From NCBI GenBank assembly GCA_034509495.1, contig CM067511.1:23651312-23715311 (forward strand): 64,000 bases of DNA, read 5' to 3'. A program made the translations under genes and the position numbers. Below are positions 47,122 to 59,867 of this stretch, one piece after another; position 1 is the stretch's first letter; each line of letters opens with the position of its first letter. Under the pieces are notes generated by a model. That model had not been told where the DNA came from. It ran no database searches and was given only the letters and a program-made list of their open reading frames with translations. This DNA comes from Acestrorhynchus altus. Its lineage: Eukaryota > Chordata > Actinopteri > Characiformes > Acestrorhynchidae.

Positions 47122-48795
47122 TTTATTTAAGATCTTTCCCCTATTCCCAGTGCAGCAAATCACTACTGAGCATTATGAATTCAGCTCCATCATGAGCATT
47201 GCATCTCAATCTATGACTATGCTTGTCTCAAATGATCTATTAAATTAAAATAAATGAAGCAGTAAAATTGACTCCAGCCTTCAGAAACACTGTCACCACA
47301 GTTCCCAGCTGGCATATGAAATACGGAGTTGAATGTGCCAACAAAAAAAATCTATAAGTTAGTAGAAAGAAGTGTCTGTGCCTGAATGTCAGGGGGCACA
47401 CGCTCGCATATATTAGGCCCAAACACAAGTTCAATCCTAGAATAATATTCTTAATAATCCTTTTTTGATAGTATTATGGTAAATATGATTTCTAACTATT
47501 AGAAGCTTAAATGTAAAGGGTATTAAGGCTACGCTGGTCAAGAAACACAACAGTAGAGAGGACAAAGTGAATAGGCAGCAATGCAGTAAAAGTCCCAATG
47601 GCCTATAATTTTATTTGCAATTTGTTCAAACCCCCTTCAAGTTCGGGTCGCACTCCTGTACTCCTGTAAACATCTGTTGAGGAATTTATCATGTTTGGCT
47701 TTAGAAAACCCTTCACTAACTTGCAATGACATATAATTCGGTTCAGTTTCACTCCATTAAATCAAGCAATGAATTAAAGTTGTGCTTCTGAGTACATGTT
47801 ATTTGGCTAGTAATGTTAGCTGTAGCAGTGTGGCAGAGGATTTGCTTTTGCTTGTTTATTTTAATTGCAATCTTGACAATCTTGTGATCTTTTCAGCATA
47901 ACATCTAGTACCTTGTCTGATGACCGACCGGTCAGGGTTAGAGGCACACATGGATGATTAACTCTTGAATTTCACTGCATAAAAGGTCATTTTAGTTAGT
48001 CACTTAGTGATGTCCTGTCTAACAGATGAATGTGTTCCGTAATGTCTTTGGAAAGCTGAAGGCATTACATGTCCGATTGTGTTACGTCAGCTAACAGATG
48101 CTGGTGTTCGTTAATGTCATGCTTAGAAAGAGGAAGGTCCAGATGGATGTGGCATTGCCAAAGACTGATCTTTACGATTGTAATCTTGCGCTGACAGGGC
48201 CAGCTCTCACGGCGTTGGGCCGTCTGTGAGCTTTTATTCGTAGTTCCGGTTGGGTGTAGTTGATATGCAGTCCTTCACACAGTCGAATGCAGGTCCTGCA
48301 CCTCTCTTCATGTGACTCCAGTTTAAGAAAGGGCAGATATTCACTACCCTGGAAACCTCAAGGTATTGGTTGCCTGATTTATGAGGAACCACATGTGGTG
48401 ATATATTAGTGAAGTCCTGAAGGTCAAGTCTTCGTGCCCTGGCCTACTTACAGTTGCAAAGCTATGACTGGACAAGTGGTATTACGGGAGGGGTTCAGTG
48501 AAAGGTCAGTGAAAAGGTGTGCAAGTAACAGTACAGGCTGAGTGAAGTGATGGATAATTGAAAATGTTCAGGTGTGACATTAAAAAGTAAGCCTTTGAAG
48601 AAGCCTTAAAAATGGAGGAAATGTAATAAACTGCTGATATTTAAATACAGTACTTAATTATTGGGGACACTGTTGAGACATGTAAGTCTCTGTGGACATG
48701 TCCAGTACTATTAAAATACTGTACAAATAAAATACTGTTGTTTTTTTTTTACAATGGACAAAATCCAAGCTGGTTTTGTTGCAATATCAAATATT

Positions 48796-48873
<78 letters not shown>

Positions 48874-51061
48874 ACAGAGCAAGGAGCAATGAGCTAAATG
48901 TCTAATTTAACTCAAATAAATCACCACCCAACCACCCAAGAGAATTAAGGAGAATTTTTGACTGCTAATTTCTGTTGATCACTCTTCTTCCACCTACATC
49001 CTTAGAAAAACATACGCCGTTAGAAGGAGAATGATGTTCTCCTGCATTTCTTGCTTGCGAAGTTTTTGTATCGTTTGAAGATCTCTCGACTGCCGCAAGT
49101 CCTAAAACTTTACGCTTTTCATCGTGGAAAACGAGTCCTCATTCTTTCCCACACCAGTTGTTTACAAGATATCACCCACTTTTGTGAGGTTCAGGCACAG
49201 TTCCCAGTGCTTGCACATAATATCGCTGATCTATCACTGATGCTGCAACCAAAGAAGCTTGTGGTGTGACTGCTTTGCTTTTAATGTATTCTGCTTTCTC
49301 TGGGATTTTGAGTGGATTCATTTTGGATCCAAAAGTCTTCTGTTTCTTTATCAGATACATTTCAATGCTAGAGTTTGTTATTACAGTTCTGCAATGACAT
49401 CATGCTTTCTGACTTAGAAGAAATACGGCCATTTTTCGGTTGGTTTTGGATTTCCAGGTTCAGGTTGAACTGGTAAACAAGTCAGTGTTTCTTACGTTTT
49501 TCTAGAGAAGATTTTAAACATTGAACATTTGTGTGTGAGAAAGAGGCAGCAAGAGTGTGAAAATCAGCTTGCAGATTTGTTAAGTGTTCATTAGGGCTGT
49601 TTGGGAAGAACGTGAACATTAGTTCTTGAACATGATCTGCTGCATCTGTATTGTTTGGTAAGTTTGGTTAATATATCTTTACATTTCTCTGTGCTTGAGA
49701 AACAGAAAATGCAGTGCAATTAATGTATGATCCTTTGTTGAATCTGTGTGAATAGTGGTTTGAAATAAGGACTAATAACATAATTGTAAACTACAATCCT
49801 ACAGCATAAACTAACAAACTGCTTAATCACTGCATCCTTCTAAGAAAGCAATTCTGACCACAAAATTTGCTTTTGGATTTTTTTGTATTGAAGGTCACGC
49901 CATGATTGGCTTTTATTAGATATCGCGGCATTTGAGACGGTTTTATCCAACATGTTACCACCAGTTATAAATTAGTCCAGCTTAGATCTTACCTAACTCC
50001 TTCATCTCTCTTCTATTCTGGTCTTGTTGTTCATATGCAAAACACCTGTCAATTGGCAGCAGTTCTTTCAGTGCTGTTGCTCCCAAACTCGAACTCGGCA
50101 ACAACAAGTCATCGCATCACTTCGCTCTCCTCCTTTAATGTCCTATTTTTTGCCACTACGCCCAAAGGAATGTGTGGTCAGGACTGAAAATGCAAAGACA
50201 GAAGATATGCTGAAAATACAGATTCTCCTGTGACATACCTTCACACGTTATCAGACACTTGGTTTAATGCGTGGTGTGTATGTGTTGGTATGACCTGGCA
50301 GTGGAAAAAGAGGTGCATTATTTTTCTGACTGTTGCCAGGGTGACCTTCCCTAGGATATTTCCAGTCTCACATATCAGAACTGCAGCACAATAATGTAGA
50401 CGACTGAAATGTAAACGATTTCCAACTGAACGCCAAAACAGTGCAGTTTCTTTTGTCAATAGGGCTCACCTTCTGGGCGGGCTTCAGGAGAAGGACATAG
50501 GAGGTAGGGTCAGATGAGTAGTATCAGCCCAGCTGGTGGAGTCACTTCCTTCTCTGTGTTTAAAGCAAGTCTTCCCCAAGTACATGAAACAGTTCAACTA
50601 CTTACGGATGGTGGAGCGAATTGCGGACATTTTCCTGCGCTTCCTCGGAGTCAAAGGAACCATGAAACTTGGTCCGACTGGCTTCCGCACCTTCATCAGG
50701 CAGGACTCCACTCTACTGCCAAACCTTCACACTCCAACAGTGATGACCATAATTAGTGCTGAGCGATTTATCATGAATAGCCATATTGATATTGGTGTCG
50801 AACAACATAATGATTGAGGTATGAAAAGTATGCATCTATGTATAATCACACATAAGTATATAAAAGTTAAGGATACAAATCTTAAAAAAAAATACAAACA
50901 AAAATACAAAATTACTAATACAGTAACAACACACCCTTTTCAGAGCAAGTATATGTTATTAATCTTTACACCACAAAATGGATGAAATTCATTTTGTCCC
51001 CCAAAATTCTATATACTCAAATGCCATACGATGAAATTTTTTTTTTTGAATTTTTTTGCTG

Positions 51062-51130
<69 letters not shown>

Positions 51131-54100
51131 CATGTATAAAAGTTTTCACTGCTTACTATTTTGTTGAAGCACCTTTGGCAGTAATTACATCCTCAAGTCT
51201 TTTAGACTTGCACATCAGTACACAACCATATTTAGATATCTTTAGAGATGTTCAATCAGGTTCAAGTTTGGGCTTTGGCTGGGCCACTCAAGGATTTGTC
51301 CCGAAGCCACTTTTATTCCTTGGCTGTGTGCTTAGGTTGTTGTCCTCTTGAGGATAAACCTTCTTCCCTGTCTGAGGTCTAGCACTTGGATCAGATTATC
51401 ATCAGGTTGTCGCATTTCCCTCTTTAACCCCGACTATCTACTAGTTCCTGCTGCAGACAAACATCCCCATTAACTATGCTGCCATCACCATGCTTCACTG
51501 TATAAATGGTATTGGCCAGGGGTGAGGAACGGTGACTGGTTTCTCCAGACACGACACCACATTCAGTCCAGTCTTTTGTTTCTCATGTCCCGAGAGTCCT
51601 TAGTGCCTTTTGGACAAACCCAGATGGGCTGTCATGCCTTTACTGAGAAGTGGCTTACGCAGGTGCCACAGAAATGGTTGTCGATCTGTAAGGTTCTCCC
51701 TCTCCACAGAGCAACATTGGATTGGATTTGGGATCTTGGTCACCTCCCTGACTAAGGCCCTCCTACCACGATCACTTAATTTGGCCCGGGCCACTTGGGA
51801 CCTTTTAATGCAGCAGATTATTTCTATATTATTTCTGTACCCTTCCCCAGATCTTTGTCTTGATATAATCCTGTCTCGGACATCTACAGACAATCATATG
51901 GCCAATCAACTGAATCTCTACCACAGTGTCCAATTAAGCTGTAGAAACATCTGAAGGATGATCAGTGAATGTGCCTGAGCTCAATTTTGAGTGTCATGGC
52001 AAAGGCTATGAAAACTATGTAATGTTATATTTTTGTTTTATTTTTTAATAAATTTGCAAAGATTTCAAAGAAATGTTTTTTTTTGGGAAACAAAATTAAT
52101 TTAATCCATACTGGAACAAGGCTGTGACATAAAAAATGGGTAAAGGGAAGCACAGTGAATAACTCCTAATGCACTGTAAATTAAAAAAATAAGAAGTTGT
52201 TGATGAATTTGTTCACTAATAACTTTGAAAATCTTCAGTACATCAGTTTTGCAATCGACTCATGTGGAATAATCAAAATAAATTACTGTGCTTAAACCAC
52301 CATTACAACCACTGTTGACCCAGAACATTTCACGGAACCATTTTGTGTTTGTTGATTGTTACTATGATGATTTGCTGGTTGCATTATCATGGTTGCATTT
52401 TAAAAGTCTTATTATGTATTTCATAACTTGTAACACAGCCCTTCAATTACACTTCAACACACTGTCTGTTCTAGGAATTGTAAGCTGAGTAACAGCAGTT
52501 TCACCATGGCATCAGTGGACATCCTTTACATTGACATCACACGCCGCTGGGCTGGCATGGTCCCAGATTCCAGAGAAGCTGGTAAGCAACCAAAAGGAGC
52601 AATAATGACATTTTACACAGTGGAAGGCTTAGGTCCTAAAAACCTGATTGGCCGAGCCATGGTCAACTCTTAACAATACACAGCTAATATACACACACAC
52701 ACACACACACGACTGCACACCAAAGGTGGATAGAGTAGCCAAAAACTGAACTCTACAGTGACTGGTTTCCTCCAGACATGACAATTAATATTCAGTCCAG
52801 TCTTTTTGTTTCTCATGTCCGGAGAGTCCTTTAGGTGCCTTTGGGCAAACTCCAGATGGGCTGTCATGCCTTTTACTGAGAAGTGGCTTTGTTTGGACAC
52901 TACACCACACGCCCCTTGGTTGGTAGGGCTACAGAAATGATTGTTGATCTGTAAGGCTCTCCTCTCTTCAGAGCATCATTGATTGGGTTTGAGTTCTTGG
53001 TCACCTCCCTGACTAAGGCCCTCCTACCACGATCACTTAATTTGGCCCTTTTAATGCAGCAGATTATTTCTATATTATTTCTGTACTCGAGTAGAAGTAA
53101 AAGTACTTGTTCAAGATATTAATGATGTATGCAATTTAAAAAAACATATGATCAGTATTTAATTGGTCAAATGAAAATCATGTAAGATATTCATACAAAA
53201 GACGGAGCTATAAGACACAGGTGTGCATCGGAGGAGGGGTTCTATGTAAACACTGAAATCACTAGTTTATATTTTAGTAATATTAGTAATATTGTACACA
53301 GTTTTTCTAGAAATAGCTAGAAAATTTCTAGTAAATATTAAGATATTGCTCAAAATATAAACTTTAGATCCTTGACTAAACAAAACATTTAGGCTTATGT
53401 AATTTATTTCATGAGTTGCTTCTCATTTGAAAAGTGAAGCAGTTGAATAGAAGTAAACTGTGAAATACATTTGGTCCTGAAATCAATACCACATACCCAT
53501 ACCCATACCATACCCATACCATAAATCTACAACACATACCATACCATACCATACCATACCCATACCATACCCATACCATACTATTCCATACCATACCCAT
53601 ACCATACCCATACCATACACCATATCATACCATACCCATACCATACCATATCATACCATACCATATCATCATACTATTCCATACCATACTATTCCATATC
53701 ATACCATACCCATACCATACCATATCATACCATATCATACTATTCCATACCATACCCATACCATACCATATCATACCATATCATACTATTCCATACCATA
53801 CTATTCCATACCATATCATACCATACCCATACCATACCATACCCATACCATACCCATACCATACCCATACCATACTATTCCATACCATACCATACTATAC
53901 TATTCCATACCATACTATTCCATACCATACCCATACCATACCATATCATACCATATCATACTATTCCATACCATACTATTCCATACCATATCATACCATA
54001 CCCATACCATACCATACCCATACCATACCCATATCATACTATTCCATACCATACCCATACCATACCATATCATACCATATCATACTATTCCATACCATAC

Positions 54101-57100
54101 TATTCCATACCATATCATACCATACCCATACCATACCATACCCATACCCATACCATACTATTCCATATCATACCATATCATACTATTCCATACCATACCA
54201 TACCATACCATACCATACCCATACCATACCATATCATACCATATCATACTATTCCATACCATACTATTCCATACCATATCATACCATACCCATACCATAC
54301 CATACCCATACCATACCCATACCATACCCATACCATACTATTCCATACCATACCCATACCATACTATTCCATACCATACTATTCCATATCATACCATACC
54401 ATATCATACCATACTCATATCATACTATTCCCATACCATACTATTCCATATCATACCATACCATTCCATACCATACCATTCCATACCATACCATACCATA
54501 CCATACCATACCATATCATATCATACTATTCCATACCATACTATTCCATACCATACTATTCCATATCATACCATACCATTCCATACCATACCATACCATA
54601 TCATACTATTCCATACCATACTATTCCATACCATACTATTCCATATCATTCCATACCATACCATACCCATACCATACCATACCATACCATATCATACTAT
54701 TCCATATCATACCATTCCATACCATACTATTCCATATCATTCCGTACCATACCATACCATACCATACCATACCATACCATACCATACCATATCATACTAT
54801 TCCATATCATACCATTCCATACCATACTATTCCATACCATACCATACCATACCATACCATACCATACCATTCCATACCATACCATACCATACCATACCAT
54901 ACCATAAACCTATCCTGACCCATTGAACACAATAGAGGGCCTTGATCATAATACAGATGTGACCACAGATCTTGTTTGTGCCAACCACTGGTTCTCAAAG
55001 AGAAACAAGCTGAATGGCACTACATTATGAGAAGCTTATATGGCTTCTGCCCTGATATTACAGTTAATGCCGTTTGAATTAAAACTACAGAGAAGATCCT
55101 CAGTTTCTCAGTCCACCCCCTCAGGTTTGTGTGATAGGTAAGTTATATGTTTATCACACTGATAAAAAACAGGCCTGTTGCCATGAAAGCAGACAAAGTA
55201 AGTTCTGTAATGCCAAACAGCCATCATTATGCCTGACCTCGGACACATTTTATTCTCCAGATCTTTGTAGAGAAGTTTTTAGTGTGTGCTCGAGTTAATG
55301 ACCCCAGAAAGTAATGCATACCGCATTGTTTAATTTGCTTTTCTAATATGCGTTGTGATATGCGTTAGGTTGGGGTCATGCTGGTATCATTTTCCTGCAG
55401 GAAATAGGTCCAAAATGAATAATGCATACCTCATCTTGCCTGTCCTGATCATCAGAGAGCGGGGGAGAGGGGTGGTTTTTAATCTTGAGTTGTTTAGAGT
55501 AGTCAGAGGGGTGCACCGTGAGGAGAATTCCAGAAGGCGTTGTTGGTCATGTTGCTGTGAAGGTTCAGTCATAAATGTAAACATATCCAGAGTGGCAGTG
55601 GGACGAGGTTAATAACAGGAGGATAAGGCTAGTGTTTATGAATAATATGAGTGTGTTTGAAAGAGAGATTGGACTGTTTATCCCCGAGGAGAGCAGGGAG
55701 AAAGAGCACTGGAACAACTTTCATTAATAGTAATAAGTTTACTATAGAATATAGCTGACTAAACATTTGCACAACTCTATTATTTTTTAATAAGTTCTTC
55801 ACACTTCAGTTTTTTGGGGAAATTAAGAGTTTCTTTATTCCTCAAGATTTTTAACCCTTTAAACCAAGAATATGGAAAAACCTTTCCTTACCATAAAAAT
55901 AGCCTCTATAATCAACAGGTACTAGATGATGCACTTTGTAGGTGTACAGTTACTGACTAGCACAACTCATTACATAATTTATCAGCCTCTGTCTTCCCTG
56001 TCCGTCAATAAGAAGGGGCCAATGTACGACCTTCACAAAGCTGAGTATATATAAGTACCGGTAGTATATAATGTCCAACAATAATAGTGTTTCTGGTATG
56101 AGAGCCCCCTTGTTTTTGTACACACACGCGCGGTTTAAAGTGACAGGACACCTGATTAGACATACTTGTGTACTCTTTTTGTAGTCTAACTTTGGGTTAG
56201 CCTTTAGCACGTTATGAGTGGTTAGTTTCTGACCACAGGTTCAGTAACATTGTCTCAACAACATGGTTCATACAAGCAGAAGACACTTACCAGGCCACTA
56301 CTAAAACCTGAGTCCAGAGGAACGGTATGAAAGTGTGAATGTAGTGAAAGAAAAGATCCAAAAACCTAAATATGTGCTTTTAACATGGTAGGATGTATGT
56401 ACTTGAAAAGCCTGTTTAGATACAAAATAACACTTTGTAATTTGGATTTGATTGAGTTGATTGGTCAGGTGCTGGACTGGTCTCCTGAAACATTCACAAA
56501 GAAAGTTCAATTCCATAAAAAATACATCCACCCCCAGTATGAGTAGGTCTCCCACCCACTTAGCACATTTAAAAATGCAGGTTAGGGAGTTTACACAGGA
56601 GCAAGCAGGGGTGAACTGGGCCAGTGGAAGGCGTCGGCGACCTCGGAGACTGTTAACCTTTGAAAGCTTGACTCTCGCTGCTGTGTAATAGAAGGAATCT
56701 TCTGTATTTTGTTATAAACTGGGCTGGTGGTTAGGGAACCAGCCTTGTGTTTGGAAGGTTGCAAATTCGACTCCCTGAACTGGCAGGACATGACTCAAGT
56801 GCCCTTGAGCTGCAGTGTTTAAACCTCCAGATTCACTGCTACACTGAGAACAGTCAACCAACCATAAACCAGATATATCTGGCCAAAGGCGTCCTGTGGG
56901 CAGCTTCCTGTGAACACTGATGATGGAGGAGAGGAGGAAAGAGAGAAGGATGGAGAGAGAAGTACCCGAAACGCGTGGGCTACTTAAAACGAGACAATGC
57001 TGTCACAAAAGGGTGTCTCGATTATTAGAATGTCTCGATTATTTTATATCTAGCAACATGGATTTCAGAATGAGAAAGTTTAGGTGTCTTCAATACTGAT

Positions 57101-58297
57101 GGAACCGTCACATGTATATCGTAACCTGATTAGTGTGCTGGTGAAGGGTAGACAAACAGGTTGAGAGACGTGAAGTGAATTCTTTCTTCCTCTGGAAACG
57201 TTTTTATTTTAATATGAAAATGCAGTAGTTTATTTTAATACATGTAGTTGGTGAATTTTGTAGTTTGTAGTACTTTTAAAATGATGGTGTTCGGTATCTG
57301 ATCTTGAATGCGACGTATAATATATAGAATATCATTTTTGATGCTGAGTGATGCAGTGACTACTGTGCAGTGCTGATCCTAAAACAAAAATAGATCAGCA
57401 TAGTTCGGAGCACTTTTGACTTGATTGAAGTCATAAAAATAGGTTTGGAAACCTATTTTTGAAAACATTCCCAACATTCCCATTCCGCTGGACCACCGTC
57501 GTCCCTGTTGAATGTGAATGTTCAGGCTTTGTGAATATTTCTGTTTTCACTGATCCCTTTCCTAATCTAATGATCACACACCATTTTCCAAAAACTATAA
57601 AAATGAGTTCCCATCAGTGTTCCAAAGTGAAATTCGAGTTCATGTAATGTTCCGCGTTCACCTACAGCCGCAGAGCTGTTAACAAGATGAGTGACGCCTC
57701 AGCTGAATGCACAGACAAAGTCCAGAATTTCTCTCTCTCCCTCCTCCTCTCTTTCTCAAAGGACTGAAATCCCCGTACCTCTGAAGTTTAGTTTTTCCAT
57801 CTATGCTTCCCTCCAAACTTTCAGGCTGCTAGATGACCTTGAGGAATCTCTTGTGACAATACAGGCTTGTAAATGAAGTTTTAAACGGAAGAAATATGTA
57901 AATATAGAAGGTCTGTGATTAAGTTTTCATTGCCGTGGGGATTTGGGTTCGACTGTGTGCTAAATAATAGAGAAACCCTGTGAATGAATAAATATGCAGA
58001 GGGAGAAATTCGGATGCATATGCATGACTCTAATTACTGTCGATGTTAATAAAACTGAGTATCTTACTGTTGTGACTGCAGTAAAGATATCTTCCTGCTT
58101 GGGAAGAAATTATGTCTCCAAGGTCTTTCTTCCAATCACGCTTAATGCTTAATTGAATGTCTTCATCTGTACTTAAAGAGGAGGTTCAGTGTTTATTAAA
58201 ATCATCGTCAGGAAACAAACAGTATCTGAAATGGCCTTTAAACAGCTTTTGATTTCACACCAAATGAGTTACTGCTGGCAAAGCGGGGCCTGAAAGG

Positions 58298-58372
<75 letters not shown>

Positions 58373-59394
58373 TTTATAAAAAAAACAATAGATTTCAATC
58401 TTTTGTTATTATTTGTATTTATGTTTCAAGTCTTTTTTGCTTCACTGTTGTCAGCACGGCTTATAGCTCATGAAAATATGAAATCCTGAAGCTCAATTTT
58501 TTTAAATATTAAAATATTTCATTTCAAGTTAAATCAAACCAAAAAAAATTTAATTTTTTTGTGCAGAGGTAGACAACGCTGGTCCTAGAGTGCCAGATTC
58601 CTGCACCGTTGACGTCCCTGCTCTCACAGAGCCACTAAACCTGGCATTTAACAGGCAGGTGTGTTGTATCGTGTGTGCATGAGCAGGAGCATGAAACTGT
58701 ACAGAAGACTGGAGTCTGGCACTTCAGGACTAGTGTGTGTGTATATATGTGCCGGTGTTTTTAAATCGAGAAACCAGAGTAAATCTAGAGGGGTTACAAC
58801 TAAACCCCCATGAAAACAATGAGAGCAGTCCATAAGCCCTCATTTACATTCCAGACTTATTTAACTGTATATTTTGTATCGTTTTATGCTTTAATTCATC
58901 AGAAACATGTCACAGATATAATATGAACGCCAGTTCTCCTGTTTTCACAGTACATCTGCTTCTGTTCACCAGTCATATCTATTTTAGTGCTGATGATTTT
59001 ATATATTTAGGTCAGGAAGCTTCTCCAGTTCAGACAGAATGAAACTGTATTAAATAGTTTACCAGTATTTATTCCCACTAACCCCACTCTTACAATTAAC
59101 CCCACTTTGTAACAGTTCTGTCATTGGTCTGAAGCTCTTATCCAGAGGGATTTACACTTGAATCATGATGCACAGATCTGTGAATGTAGAGTCTGAGGAC
59201 ACCAAGGACTCAAGGGTTGAACTGCAGTTCAAGGCCTCTTACTTTACATATTATATTTGTACTCCATCCATCCATCCATCCATTTTCTGTACCGCTTAAT
59301 CCTGAATAGGGTCAGGCGGGAGCCAGTGCCCAGCCGGCAACTCTGAGCGCAAGGGTGGGAAACGACCCTAGAGAGGGCACTACTCCATCATAGG

Positions 59395-59474
<80 letters not shown>

Positions 59475-59796
59475 AGGGCCACTTAGTCACCAAGAGTCAC
59501 CAATTCACGTACCATGCATGTCCTTGGACTGTGGGGGAAACCGGAGTACCCGGAGGAAACCCACACAAACACGGGGAGAACATGCAAACTCCACCCAGAA
59601 CTCTATTTGTACTCATATTATTGAAATTGAACACTTTTCCTTTTCTCATTTTGTTCATCCATCCATCCATTTTCTGAACCGCTTATTCCTGAATAGGGTC
59701 ACGGGTGAGCCGGTGCCCAGCCGGCAACTGTGCGCAAGTGCAGGAAACAACCCTAGACAGGGCGCTAGTCCATCGTAGGGCTCACACACACACACA

Positions 59797-59867
<71 letters not shown>

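Noticed and set aside
49051..49360. Overlapping frames of 60-70 codons as a nested gene
   Set aside because: No domain, splice site or codon-use support.
53409..54998. Frames coding MVWYGMVWYG repeats
   Set aside because: Translation of the pentanucleotide satellite.
56725..56800. tRNA gene
   Set aside because: A- and B-box-like sequences are degenerate and the cloverleaf does not close; it fits a tRNA-derived SINE.
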